Shown here one piece after another: positions 8,403-17,250 of a stretch of DNA of 64,000 nucleotides. Within the stretch, counting starts at the first letter, position 1; the number at the start of each line of letters is the position of its first letter. A model generated the notes under the pieces. It did no database searches. It saw nothing but the letters and a program-made list of their open reading frames with translations, and was not told the origin of the DNA. Location of the stretch: positions 1,160,435 to 1,224,434 of the forward strand of contig NZ_LMDS01000005.1 of NCBI RefSeq assembly GCF_001425865.1, given 5' to 3'. Made by a program: the position numbers and the translations under genes. This DNA comes from Rhizobacter sp. Root404. Its GTDB lineage: Bacteria > Pseudomonadota > Gammaproteobacteria > Burkholderiales > Burkholderiaceae_C.

Positions 8403-10154
8403 ATGTCCGCTGCAACGTTGACAAACGCATCCCAACGCTCACCCGCGTGGCTTTGGAAGATGTACGACTATGTCGGGGCCCATTCGAATCCGCTCCGGGC
8501 CGAGAACGAACGAGACCGGGCGCGTCAACGCGCCGTCATGCCGGCAGTCGCCGTTGCGTGGGTGTACGGATTTCATCTGATCATGGGATCGGACGTGACG
8601 GACAACGAGCGCCTCTGGATCATTGCGGCATTGCTCTACTGCGCGGCGGCGTTGGCATTTCGCGCCTACCTCAAGGGACATCCCGAGGGAGGCGTACACG
8701 TCCAGTACGCATTCCTGGCGCTGGACCCGATGATTGTCGGGTGGGCGCTGTATGCCGCCCCGCAACTCCTCGCCTGGTTCCTCGTCCTGATGCTGGTGAC
8801 GATCGTCCGCGTTGGGTTTCGGTATGGGTTGAACGCCATGAAGGTCGAGCTTGGCTTCGCCTGGCTGGGTGTGTCGCTGCCACTCATCTTCGGGTCCTAC
8901 TGGCACACGGAACTGCAGATGAGCGCATCTTTGCTTCTGATGGTCAGCTGGGCATGGTGGCTGTTTGCGCCATTGATCCGCTCTGCCGAGCGCGCCAAGG
9001 CCATCGAGATCGAGCGTGCGCGCCTCGAGTCGCTGGAAGACTCGCTGCAGGCCAAGAGCGAGTTCCTGTCGCGCGTCAGCCATGAACTGAGATCCCCGCT
9101 GCAAGGCGTCGTGTCGGCGATCGACCTGTTCGAGGAGCGCTACATCAACGATGCGGCGCAGGCTGAGCTGGTGTCTCAGATTCGGCGTGGCGCGACTGCC
9201 CTGAACACCCAGCTTCGAGACCTTCTGACGCTTGCTCGCGGCGATGTCGGAAAGATGGAGATCAATCCCATGCGCTTCGAGGTCGGAGACCTGGCGGTGA
9301 CGCTCGCACGGCAGGTCGGCCGTGAGGCCATCGCCAAAGGGCTGGAGCTTGTGGTGGACACACCAGAGGAACCGATATTCGTGGTTGCAGATCCGGCGCG
9401 TATCGATCAGGTGTTGACCAACCTCTTGACGAATGCGACACGTCACACCAAGGCAGGAACCGTGACGCTGAAGCTCCATCCGTACGAGGCGGAGTCAAGC
9501 TCGCTGCGCTTCGAGGTGATCGACACAGGTCCTGGAATCGAGAGCGACCGGATACCGACGCTCTTCGATCCGTACACACGATTTGGCGAGATGACCAGCA
9601 AGGGCGAGGGAGCCGGCCTCGGCCTGGCGATCGTGCGATCGGTGCTTCAGTTCCTCGGCGGCACCGTCAAGGTGTCGAGCGCGAGAGGCGTCGGGACCAA
9701 CTTCGATGTCCGAATCCCCGCCGAGCTGCTGGACGGCGAACGACCTCCGGCCGATATCGCGCTCGTCACCCGTGTGCTGGTAGTCGACGACCGCAAGGAA
9801 GTGCTCGACGGGATCGCGAGCGTGGTGCGACAGCTGGGGTTCTATTGCGACACCGCGCTGAGCGTGGCGACGGCTGCGAATCTCCTGGGTGCCCGCCGGT
9901 ACGACGTTGCCTTCGTCGACCTGGACATGCCGATCAAGAGCGGATTCGACCTGGCCTCAGAGACCCGGCGCGGGGATGGCCCCAATGCGCGCACCCGAAT
10001 CGTGTCCATAAGCGCGGCAGATGTGCCCGACGCGAGACGTGGGTGGCCGTTCGACAGCCACCTCACGAAGCCAATCACCATACAGGCGATTCAGCGGGCT
10101 ATCGCCCAGCCAACGCTTGCAGCAACTGAGCCGAAACGATCGGCAGGCGCGTAG
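8403..10154 (+). CDS. membrane hybrid histidine kinase
   Basis: 583 residues. Five or so membrane helices span about residues 45-192. A HisKA domain follows with H227 in FLSRVSHELRSPL, then a HATPase with N-box NLLTNATRH, DTGPGIE and GAGLGLAIV. A C-terminal receiver domain has all key residues (LVVDD, phospho-acceptor Asp in FVDLDMP, Ser in SISA, Lys in TKP). The layout resembles RpfC-type sensors, though the membrane part alone does not prove the ligand. It lies 16 bases after the LuxR-type gene, and its 3' end overlaps the convergent BetR-REC gene by 56 bases. Confidence 0.88.
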   Translation: MSAATLTNASQRSPAWLWKMYDYVGAHSNPLRAENERDRARQRAVMPAVAVAWVYGFHLIMGSDVTDNERLWIIAALLYCAAALAFRAYLKGHPEGGVHVQYAFLALDPMIVGWALYAAPQLLAWFLVLMLVTIVRVGFRYGLNAMKVELGFAWLGVSLPLIFGSYWHTELQMSASLLLMVSWAWWLFAPLIRSAERAKAIEIERARLESLEDSLQAKSEFLSRVSHELRSPLQGVVSAIDLFEERYINDAAQAELVSQIRRGATALNTQLRDLLTLARGDVGKMEINPMRFEVGDLAVTLARQVGREAIAKGLELVVDTPEEPIFVVADPARIDQVLTNLLTNATRHTKAGTVTLKLHPYEAESSSLRFEVIDTGPGIESDRIPTLFDPYTRFGEMTSKGEGAGLGLAIVRSVLQFLGGTVKVSSARGVGTNFDVRIPAELLDGERPPADIALVTRVLVVDDRKEVLDGIASVVRQLGFYCDTALSVATAANLLGARRYDVAFVDLDMPIKSGFDLASETRRGDGPNARTRIVSISAADVPDARRGWPFDSHLTKPITIQAIQRAIAQPTLAATEPKRSAGA

Positions 10155-10953
10155 GCTTCTCGAAGAACAGCAGTTTGTAGGTCGATACGGCCTCCGCGAC
10201 GGCGGGCTCGATCATCACGTCGGACTGAATTTTTCCGGTCAGCACCGCGATGGGACAATCACGGTCGTCCGCCCGGATCATGCCTACCAGTTCTGCGGCG
10301 GAGCCTTCGGCGAGCATCCAGTCGATCACGAATCCGTCGAAGGGTCGAAGCCGCATGCTCGGTACCAGGTCGTCGACACGCGTGAACGCCTCGACCTCGC
10401 ATCCCCGATCGGAAAAGTGCCGCGCCAGGTTGCGCGCCTCGTCCCCGTCATCGTCGAGCACGGCGATCCGCCAGCGTCGGTCACCGACGCCGACGACACG
10501 GACGCTGGCCACGTCGAAGCATTGGCTCGACCCCACCTCTGTCGCAGGGAGAACCATCCACTGATCGCCCAAGCGAACCGCCACCAGCGAGTTGCGCGCA
10601 GGCTCCTTCGACGCATTGCCCGGCACCAGGAAGCACGGGACTCGAACCGGGCCGGCGACCAGCATGCCAGGCACCTCGTCGGTGGAATTCTGTTCGGCAA
10701 AGACCGTGGCGAGTGACTCGCCGTAGTGCTTGGCGATGGTTTCGATCTCTTCGAGCTCCCACGCCGCAGTTCCGTTCATGCGTCGGTAGGCCACCGTGTA
10801 GGCCACCTTCAGCACCTCGCCAATCGTGATGACATGCTGATTGGTCGGCACGTCGTGGCGCGAGAGCAGCGCTCTGACATACCGCGTGCCTACGGGATCT
10901 GGCTCACCGTCTCGTCGAGCGCTGGACGTCTTGGGCAACGAAGCAGAAGGCAT
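10099..10953 (-). CDS. response regulator with N-terminal BetR domain
   Basis: 284 residues from the ATG at 10953 (MPSASLPK), preceded by GAGGA; an upstream in-frame start at 11073 has no such site. The N-terminal 90 residues match the BetR DNA-binding domain (RHDVPTNQHVITIGEVLK, YRRMNGTAAWELEEI). The C-terminal 125 residues are a receiver domain with LDDD, acceptor Asp in FVIDWML, Thr in VLTGK and Lys in FFEKP. It is probably the partner of the hybrid kinase, whose gene it meets tail to tail with a 56-base overlap. It reads away from the T4SS operon, so the gap at 10954-11288 is a divergent control region. Confidence 0.82.
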   Translation of the reverse strand: MPSASLPKTSSARRDGEPDPVGTRYVRALLSRHDVPTNQHVITIGEVLKVAYTVAYRRMNGTAAWELEEIETIAKHYGESLATVFAEQNSTDEVPGMLVAGPVRVPCFLVPGNASKEPARNSLVAVRLGDQWMVLPATEVGSSQCFDVASVRVVGVGDRRWRIAVLDDDGDEARNLARHFSDRGCEVEAFTRVDDLVPSMRLRPFDGFVIDWMLAEGSAAELVGMIRADDRDCPIAVLTGKIQSDVMIEPAVAEAVSTYKLLFFEKPTRLPIVSAQLLQALAGR

Positions 10954-11288
10954 GTGAGCGAGTTCCTCACGGGCAGGTGCAAGACAGATCGATCGAACTA
11001 CATCAGATATCCATTTTAGTCGCTCTGCGGGGCATCCACGTCCTAAATCGCAAACAGGTGCCGGCGGGGCCAAGGCTACCGCGATCGAAAACGAGTCGGG
11101 AACGCCCGTTTTGTGATCGCGAGACGTCCTGAGATTTCTCGGGACCTCGCTGCTCTATCTGGGACTTCAGAGCGATTTCGAACATGGTCGATGTTGCTGA
11201 ATTTGAGCCCGAATTCAGCACGCGTTCATGGCTCATTCGCACCTAGATTTATCTGCATGGACTCTTCGATTCAACAGGGCTGAGCGAC
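10954..11288. other. divergent control region between BetR-REC gene and T4SS operon
   Basis: 335 bases without a gene. It holds the best copy of the shared palindrome at 11195-11220, 68 bases before virB1, and an AT-rich stretch near 11000-11020 (ATCAGATATCCATTTTAG) that could be the promoter of the regulator gene. No convincing -35/-10 pair can be assigned by eye for the virB side. Confidence 0.6.
11195..11220. promoter_or_regulatory. palindromic operator upstream of the virB operon
   Basis: Perfect 9-base inverted repeat, TGCTGAATT then eight bases then AATTCAGCA. The same 26-base design occurs at 39875 and 44009, and in degenerate form at 6013. This copy and the one at 39875 also share the flank CACGCGTT after the right arm. 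Size and symmetry fit a dimeric repressor. Its position suggests control of T4SS expression. Confidence 0.75.
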
Positions 11289-11762
11289 ATGGACGTCACC
11301 TCGTTCATCGCACTCGCCGCGGTCTGCGCCCCGCTCGTTCATGCGAGCACCGCCCGGGCCATCGTGTCGACCGAGAGCACGTTCAATCCCAATGCTATCG
11401 GCGTGGTTGCCGGCAACCTCACACGCCAGCCGCGCAATCCGCAAGAGGCGCTGGCGACCGCACGCTCGCTTCGCGACCAGAAGCGCAACTTCAGCGTCGG
11501 GCTTGCCCAGATCAACGTAAGCAATCTCGATCGCTTCGGGCTGTCGCTTGAGGACGGGTTTGACAGCTGCAAGAACCTGCAGGCGATGCAGGCAGTGCTG
11601 ACTGAGTGCTTCGATCGAGCCGGTCCCGTTGACGGTTCCCAGGGCGCGCTGCGCCGCGCCCTCTCCTGCTACTACAGCGGCAACTTCACGACCGGCTTCA
11701 GGCACGGCTACGTAGACCGTGTCGTCAGCGATGCTCGGAAGACCGCGCGCGCCCCGCCGTAA
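11289..11762 (+). CDS. virB1: VirB1-like lytic transglycosylase
   Basis: 157 residues. SLT-type lysozyme fold: catalytic Glu29 in IVSTESTFNPNAIG, GLAQIN (S-V-G-L-A-Q-I-N), and the ALSCYYSGNF motif near the C-terminus. It cleaves peptidoglycan to let the secretion channel cross the periplasm. The N-terminal hydrophobic stretch is short. It is the first gene of the operon, behind the shared operator, and virB2 follows after 57 bases. Confidence 0.87.
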   Translation: MDVTSFIALAAVCAPLVHASTARAIVSTESTFNPNAIGVVAGNLTRQPRNPQEALATARSLRDQKRNFSVGLAQINVSNLDRFGLSLEDGFDSCKNLQAMQAVLTECFDRAGPVDGSQGALRRALSCYYSGNFTTGFRHGYVDRVVSDARKTARAPP

Positions 11763-11819
11763 GCAACCACGCGCTTTTCATCTCGTTTCAGCACACTTTT
11801 TGTGATTGAGGACTCGATC

Positions 11820-12122
11820 ATGGCCACTACTTTGCGTCCGATTTTCAACATGAACGTTCTGGCGTTCGTTCTGATGAGCGTGCTCATCGCCTTCATGCCC
11901 CAGCTCGCCCTCGCTCAGGGCTTCGACAAGATCAACACGACGGTCACCAACGTCAACACCATCCTGGTGACGATCTCGATCGCGGTCGTGACCATCGCGA
12001 TCATCTGGGCCGGCTTCAAGATGATCTTTCAAGGTGCTCGCCTCGCCGATGTCGCCAACGTCCTGATCGGCGGCACCCTGATCGGGGGCGCCACGGCGTT
12101 CTCGACCTACATCATCAGCTGA
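11820..12122 (+). CDS. virB2: VirB2-like major pilin
   Basis: 100 residues from ATG 11820, preceded by GAGGA at seven bases; a GTG at 11802 is less likely. A long signal peptide ends at PQLALAQ, followed by the two hydrophobic helices of VirB2 pilins (ILVTISIAVVTIAIIWAGFK and VANVLIGGTLIGGATAFSTY). It is processed and polymerised into the conjugative pilus. The position between virB1 and virB3 is standard. Confidence 0.87.
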   Translation: MATTLRPIFNMNVLAFVLMSVLIAFMPQLALAQGFDKINTTVTNVNTILVTISIAVVTIAIIWAGFKMIFQGARLADVANVLIGGTLIGGATAFSTYIIS

Positions 12123-12139
12123 TCGCAGGCGGGCTCATC

Positions 12140-12472
12140 GTGCAGGCCGAAGCCATCTACAAGGGCGCGACCCGGCCCGCCATGAAACTGGGCATCCCGC
12201 TCGTGCCGCTGGTGGTCCTGTTCGGCACCGGGATGCTGCTGGTTCTGTGGGTCGGGAGCCTGGTCAGCTGGTGGATCCTGCCGATCGTGCTGGCCGCCTT
12301 CGTGCCCGCACTGGGCTGGATGCGCTTCGTCACGAGCAAGGACGACCAGCGCTTTCGGCAGATGTTCGTCGCCGCCAAGTTGCGGTTCCATGACCGCAAT
12401 CGGCGCCTCTGGCTGTCGCGCAGCTACGCGCCTTACCTCTATCGGGGGACTCGTGATGTTTGGCATCGGTAA
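12140..12472 (+). CDS. virB3: VirB3-like inner-membrane protein
   Basis: 110 residues from GTG 12140. The N-terminal KGATRPAMKLGIPLVPL is the signature of VirB3, and two close hydrophobic segments follow (about residues 18-53). VirB3 anchors the VirB4 ATPase at the inner-membrane complex. It overlaps virB4 by 17 bases, consistent with tight coupling. Confidence 0.88.
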   Translation: MQAEAIYKGATRPAMKLGIPLVPLVVLFGTGMLLVLWVGSLVSWWILPIVLAAFVPALGWMRFVTSKDDQRFRQMFVAAKLRFHDRNRRLWLSRSYAPYLYRGTRDVWHR

Positions 12473-14957
12473 CTCAGGCGCCCGAACGGGTGACGCCCCG
12501 TCGAGGGCACACAGGATGCGGCGCAGCGCCGAGCCGCGCCACTGGGCGCGTGCGCAGTCCGAGAACCCGCTCGCGCGCTTCGTGCCGTTCTCGTCCCTGG
12601 TCTCCCCCGTCGATGTGATCACCCGGGGTGGCGACTACCTTCGGGTGTGGCGTCTGGACGGCGTTGCGTTCGAGTGCGCCGACGAGCACACGATCGCCGA
12701 GCGGCACGAGGCGAAGTGCAGCCTGCTTCGCAACCTGGCCGGCGGCCAGTTCGCTGTGTGGGAGCACCGACTGCATCGGGCCATCGAGGACGACATGGCG
12801 GTCCCGACGGAGCCGGGCTTCGCACGCGACGTGGCGCAGGCATACGGCGGCCTGTTGCACAGGCAGCGCATGATGAGCAACGAGCTCTACATGACGCTGG
12901 TCTACCGTCCGACCACGTCAAGCGTCGGCCGCGCGTTCCAGTCCACACGACGGACGCGCCGCGACATCGGCAAGGCTCAGGACGACGCGATGCGCGTCAT
13001 GGACGAAAAGTCCGCCCTGGTTCAACGCGTTCTGCGCGGCTTCGACCCGCAACTGCTTGGCACGGTCCGCCGCAACGGGCGTGACTATTCCGAGGTCGCC
13101 GAGTTCCTTGGCTACCTTGTCAACGGGGTGTGGCGGGCAGTGCCGATGCACGCCGGTCCGCTCTACCGGACGCTGCCGACCTCACGCCTGTCCTTCGGCG
13201 CCGACAAGCTCGAGATAAGGAGCGGCGAGCAGAAGCGCTTCGCTGCCTTCGTCGACATCCACGAGTACGCCGACGCGGTCGAACCCGGTGTGCTGAACGC
13301 CCTGCTCTACGAGCGAAGTGAGTTCATCGAGACCCAGACCTTCTCGATCCTGCCGCGACGCGACGCGATGCGCGCGTTGGAGCTGCAGCGCGATCAGCTG
13401 ATCGCCAGCGACGATGTTGTCGAGAGTCAGGTCGCCGAGATGGACGTCGCCTTGAACGAACTCGGCGACGGACAGTTCTGCATGGGTGAGTTTCACTACA
13501 GCCTGGTCGTGTTTGGCGACGACGTCGCCGATGCCGGGCGCCGCGCGGCGCAGGCGATCGGCGCTGTGGGCGAGGCGTGCAGCCTGCAGATGCGGCCGGT
13601 CGACCTCGTGGCAGACGCTGCGTGGTTCGCCCAGATGCCGGGCAACTGGCAGTGGCGGCCTCGGGAGGCCAAGCTCTCCTCCCGTGCGTTCGCTGCGCTC
13701 GCCAGCGGTCACAATTTCCCGCGCGGCAAACGCGATGGCAACCCGTGGGGTGAAGCGCTGGTCTTGCTTCGCACCCCGAGCGGCCAGCCCTTCTATCTGA
13801 ACCTTCACAAGAGTCCGGAGGACGAGAACTCTGCCGACAAGAAGCACCCGGGCAACACGCTCATCATCGGCTCGACCGGCGTCGGCAAGACAACGCTCGT
13901 GATGCTGCTGCTGGCACTGACCCGGAAGTGGAACCCGGCGCCTCGCCTCGTCCTGTTCGACCTGGACCGCGGCAGCGAGATCGCCCTTCGAGCGCTGGGT
14001 GGTCGGTACTTCACCTTGGAAGCAGGCAAGCCGACCGGCTGCAACCCGCTTCAACGCGACCCCACGCCGGCACGTATCCAGTTCTGGGAGCAGTTGCTCC
14101 GGACCTGCATCGCAACGCCGACCCTGCCCCTGCTCCCCGTAGACGAGCGCGCCATCGCCGATGCCGTCCGATCTGTCGCGATGATGCCGAGACACCTGCG
14201 CCGCTTCTCGACGGTTCGACAGAACCTGCCGAAGTCGGGCGAGAACAGCCTCTATGAGCGACTCGGTCGCTGGTGCAAGGGCGGCGCACTGGGTTGGGTG
14301 TTCGACGAGGCGGACGATCGCCTGACGGACCTGATGGATGCGAGTGCCATCGGCTTCGACACCACGGAGTTCCTAGACTTACCCGAGGTCCGCACGCCAA
14401 TGATGTTGTACCTGCTCGACGTGATGGGCGAGCTGGTCAACGGCGAGCGGCTGATCTACGTCATCTCCGAATTCTGGAAGGCGCTCGACAACGAGATCTT
14501 CAGCGACTTCGCGAAGCAGAAGCAGAAGACGATCCGCAAGCAGAACGGCCTGGGCATCTTCGACACGCAGAGCCCGTCGGACGTGTTGCGCCACTCGATC
14601 GGCCGAACAATGGTCGAGCAGAGCGTCACCAAGATCTTCCTCGCCAATCCGGAAGCGATGCGCGAGGAATACGTCGAAGGGTTCGGTCTGACGGAAGCTG
14701 AATACGACATCGTCAAGAGCCTCAGCGCACGCGGCGGCCGCAGCTTCATGGTCAAGCAGGGAAACAGCAGCGCGATCTGCGAACTCGACCTCTCTGGCCT
14801 GGAGGACTTCGTTACCGTGTTGTCCGCCACCACGGATAACGTCGCATTGCTCGACGGCATCCGGGAACGCGTGGGTGACGACCCCAAGGCTTGGCTCCCT
14901 TTGCTCCTGGAAGCGGTTCGTGAGCGCAAATCCAAGCCGCAAAGGAGCGTTCCATGA
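12456..14957 (+). CDS. virB4: VirB4-like T4SS ATPase
   Basis: 833 residues from ATG 12456, preceded by a GGGGGA site; the frame is open upstream but that part lies inside virB3. CagE/TrbE/VirB4 N-domain, then an ATPase core with Walker A GSTGVGKTT (about residues 469-477), VLFDLDRGSE, and Walker-B-region LIYVISEFWKAL. Conserved C-terminal segment GLGIFDTQSPSDVLRHSIG. It energises pilus assembly and substrate transfer in the cytoplasm. Length is usual for the family. The stop overlaps the next start by four bases. Confidence 0.93.
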   Translation: MFGIGNSGARTGDAPSRAHRMRRSAEPRHWARAQSENPLARFVPFSSLVSPVDVITRGGDYLRVWRLDGVAFECADEHTIAERHEAKCSLLRNLAGGQFAVWEHRLHRAIEDDMAVPTEPGFARDVAQAYGGLLHRQRMMSNELYMTLVYRPTTSSVGRAFQSTRRTRRDIGKAQDDAMRVMDEKSALVQRVLRGFDPQLLGTVRRNGRDYSEVAEFLGYLVNGVWRAVPMHAGPLYRTLPTSRLSFGADKLEIRSGEQKRFAAFVDIHEYADAVEPGVLNALLYERSEFIETQTFSILPRRDAMRALELQRDQLIASDDVVESQVAEMDVALNELGDGQFCMGEFHYSLVVFGDDVADAGRRAAQAIGAVGEACSLQMRPVDLVADAAWFAQMPGNWQWRPREAKLSSRAFAALASGHNFPRGKRDGNPWGEALVLLRTPSGQPFYLNLHKSPEDENSADKKHPGNTLIIGSTGVGKTTLVMLLLALTRKWNPAPRLVLFDLDRGSEIALRALGGRYFTLEAGKPTGCNPLQRDPTPARIQFWEQLLRTCIATPTLPLLPVDERAIADAVRSVAMMPRHLRRFSTVRQNLPKSGENSLYERLGRWCKGGALGWVFDEADDRLTDLMDASAIGFDTTEFLDLPEVRTPMMLYLLDVMGELVNGERLIYVISEFWKALDNEIFSDFAKQKQKTIRKQNGLGIFDTQSPSDVLRHSIGRTMVEQSVTKIFLANPEAMREEYVEGFGLTEAEYDIVKSLSARGGRSFMVKQGNSSAICELDLSGLEDFVTVLSATTDNVALLDGIRERVGDDPKAWLPLLLEAVRERKSKPQRSVP

Positions 14958-15376
14958 AAGCAATCACCATGCTCGTCCTCGCGACGAGCGCCCTCGCCTG
15001 TCTCGCCGCGCAAGCCCAGTACGTCAAAGGCAATGAAGCCGTGAAGACCACTGCCGCGGGCAAGACGGTCGAAACGCCACCCATGCCGGCGACCGGTCCG
15101 ATGCGAAACACGAAGCCGTGCCTGGCATCGGGCTCCTGCTTCGCTGGCGCATGGCTCATGGTGGAAACGCAGGACGGCTTGGTCGAATGCACCGAAGCCT
15201 ATGCGCGCGCTGGCACTTGCCGCCCCTCGACCTACGGTGCCAAGAAGGCATCGCGTCTCTGGGTGGTCAAGCGCGGGAGCGAGTGGCTTCAGTGCCAGTA
15301 CCCGGATCTTGGAAGCAAGTGCGTGAACATGTTCGCGCGGCCCCCGGCAAACATGCCATTCGACGCGGTTCAGTAG
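14954..15376 (+). CDS. exported six-cysteine protein within the virB operon
   Basis: 140 residues with a Sec signal peptide (AITMLVLATSALACLAAQAQ). The mature part holds six cysteines (PCLAS, GSC, VEC, GTC, LQC, SKC), an even number that suggests three disulfides in the periplasm. No family is recognised. It is coupled to virB4 by an ATGA overlap and precedes virB6. It may replace a small accessory component such as VirB7 or be an entry-exclusion-type factor. The lipobox is poor (ALAC has Ala at -3), so lipidation is unlikely. Function unknown. Confidence 0.7.
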   Translation: MKAITMLVLATSALACLAAQAQYVKGNEAVKTTAAGKTVETPPMPATGPMRNTKPCLASGSCFAGAWLMVETQDGLVECTEAYARAGTCRPSTYGAKKASRLWVVKRGSEWLQCQYPDLGSKCVNMFARPPANMPFDAVQ

Positions 15377-15388
15377 GCGGGCACTGAC

Positions 15389-16492
15389 ATGTTCACCTGG
15401 CTCGGCACCAACCTCACGGGGATCATGAGCACATACGTCTTCGGGGTCATCTCGACCCTGATGACCGCGCTCACACCGATTGCGCTCGTCTGCATGACCC
15501 TGTGGGTCCTGCTCTACGGGTGGGCTGTGCTTCGCAACGAGGTGTCCGAGACCGTGCCGAGCTTCGTCTGGAAGACGACGAAGATTGGCCTCGTGATCGC
15601 GTTCGGGCTACAGGCCGGCTTCTACGTGACCAACGTCGCCGACACAGCGGACTCGCTCGCCATGGGCGTCGCGACGACGTTTCTGCCTGCGGGGGTTGAT
15701 CCGAGTACCGTGACTTCTCCGTACGCGCTGCTCGACAAGTTCAACGACGACGCGAGCGCCCAGGTCGCAGACATCATGAAGGACGCCGGCATCACGCGTC
15801 TTGACCTGTTCCTCGCAGCGGCCGTGTTCTCGCTGGGTTCAGTGGCTTTTCTCTGCGTGGCGCTCTTCGTGGTGACGCTCTCGAAACTCCTCTTGGCCTT
15901 CGTGCTGGCGGTCGGTCCGATCTTCGTTCTCTGTCTCGCGTGGAAGCCGACGCAGCGCTTCTTCGACAGCTGGTTGTCGATGCTGCTGAACGCAGTCGTC
16001 CTCACCTGGTTCGCTTTCTTCGCCCTCGGCTTGAGCGCTCATGTCGGAGCGGGGATGTTCAAGGCCATTCAGGATGGCGGCGGCTTTCTTGGTGGCACAT
16101 TGAACGCGCTCACCGAAGCCACTCGCTACTGCGTGCTCATGATCCTCATGGGGATCATCTGCTTTCAGGCGCCCAGCCTCGCCTCGGCCCTAACGGGCGG
16201 TGCGGCAGTTCAGCAAGGCATCCAGATGGTGCAAAACGCGATGATGGTCGCTGGTCTTCGCGCATCCCGGTCGGGCGGTTCGTCCGCCGCGTCAGCTGCT
16301 ACAGCCGGCGGTGCGATCCGGGCCGGCACTGGCCTGCCGTACGCCGCAGGCAAAGCCACGCGCTCAGCAGCAACTGCAGGCGCCCGCTTCGCCGGAACCA
16401 TGGCCACCGGTGCCGGCGCTGTCGCGCGCGGCGCCTACACCGGCGCTCGTACCGCCGCCTACCGTCTGCCCGCGATGCGCGGCCGGAGCTGA
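15389..16492 (+). CDS. virB6: VirB6/TrbL-like polytopic membrane protein
   Basis: 367 residues with about six membrane helices, including a block at about residues 10-45, 150-195, 198-222 and 248-268. A long Ala/Gly-rich polar tail (about residues 290-367) follows. This is the VirB6/TrbL arrangement, which forms part of the inner-membrane channel. The family-typical WLSMLLNAVVLTWFAFF segment is present. It comes before virB5, the reverse of the Agrobacterium order. Confidence 0.85.
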   Translation: MFTWLGTNLTGIMSTYVFGVISTLMTALTPIALVCMTLWVLLYGWAVLRNEVSETVPSFVWKTTKIGLVIAFGLQAGFYVTNVADTADSLAMGVATTFLPAGVDPSTVTSPYALLDKFNDDASAQVADIMKDAGITRLDLFLAAAVFSLGSVAFLCVALFVVTLSKLLLAFVLAVGPIFVLCLAWKPTQRFFDSWLSMLLNAVVLTWFAFFALGLSAHVGAGMFKAIQDGGGFLGGTLNALTEATRYCVLMILMGIICFQAPSLASALTGGAAVQQGIQMVQNAMMVAGLRASRSGGSSAASAATAGGAIRAGTGLPYAAGKATRSAATAGARFAGTMATGAGAVARGAYTGARTAAYRLPAMRGRS

Positions 16493-16512
16493 CCCACCCC
16501 GAGGAGCCCGTC

Positions 16513-17226
16513 ATGAAGCCACGCTTTTTTCGTCTCGCCGCCATTGCGCTTTCTGTTGCCGTTCCACTCGCCTCATTCGCGCCGGCGAGTCAGGCCCAAG
16601 GCATTCCGGTCATCGACATCGCGAACCTGGTCCAGACCATCATGCAGGTTCTCAACGACGTCACCAAGATTGCCAACCAAGTCGAGCAGATCGAGGCTCT
16701 GCAAAGTCAGCTCGCGAGCATCAACGGCATGCGCAATCTTGGCAACGTCTTCGACAGCGCGACGCTGAAGAACTACGTCCCCGCGAACGCCTACAACCTG
16801 GTCAATGCCATCGACACGGGTGGATACGGGGGGCTCACCAGCACGTCCAAGACACTTCGTGACGCGCAGATGGTCTACAACTGCTTGGATCGCTCCGGGG
16901 CAGCCCGCACCGACTGCCAGGCCATGCTCGCTCAGCCGTACCAGCAGAAAGGCCTGCTGCAGGACGCCATGAAGGCGGCGTCCGGCCGGCTCGAGCAAAT
17001 AAAGTCGCTGATGACGCAAATCAACGGCACCAGCGACCAGAAGGCCGTGCTCGAAATCCAGGCCCGCATCGGCGCCGAGAACGCGATGCTCCAGCACGAG
17101 ATGTCCCAGGTCCAGATGCTGACCGGCATGGCCGACAGCGAAGAGCGCATCGCCCGCTCGCGTGACCGCGAACGCCAGGCCGAGATGCTGAACCGCACCG
17201 GCAAGATTTCCGACTACCTGCACTGA
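16513..17226 (+). CDS. virB5: VirB5-like minor pilus protein
   Basis: 237 residues from ATG 16513, behind GAGGAG. Signal peptide ending at PASQAQG, then a helical protein with a long coiled-coil tendency (LVQTIMQVLNDVTKIANQVE and QVEQIEALQSQLASINGM), as in VirB5/TraC pilus-tip adhesins. Two cysteines (YNCLDRSGAARTDC) may form a disulfide. It sits between virB6 and virB8. Confidence 0.83.
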   Translation: MKPRFFRLAAIALSVAVPLASFAPASQAQGIPVIDIANLVQTIMQVLNDVTKIANQVEQIEALQSQLASINGMRNLGNVFDSATLKNYVPANAYNLVNAIDTGGYGGLTSTSKTLRDAQMVYNCLDRSGAARTDCQAMLAQPYQQKGLLQDAMKAASGRLEQIKSLMTQINGTSDQKAVLEIQARIGAENAMLQHEMSQVQMLTGMADSEERIARSRDRERQAEMLNRTGKISDYLH

Positions 17227-17250
17227 GCATCCGGACGGAGACGACGCACC

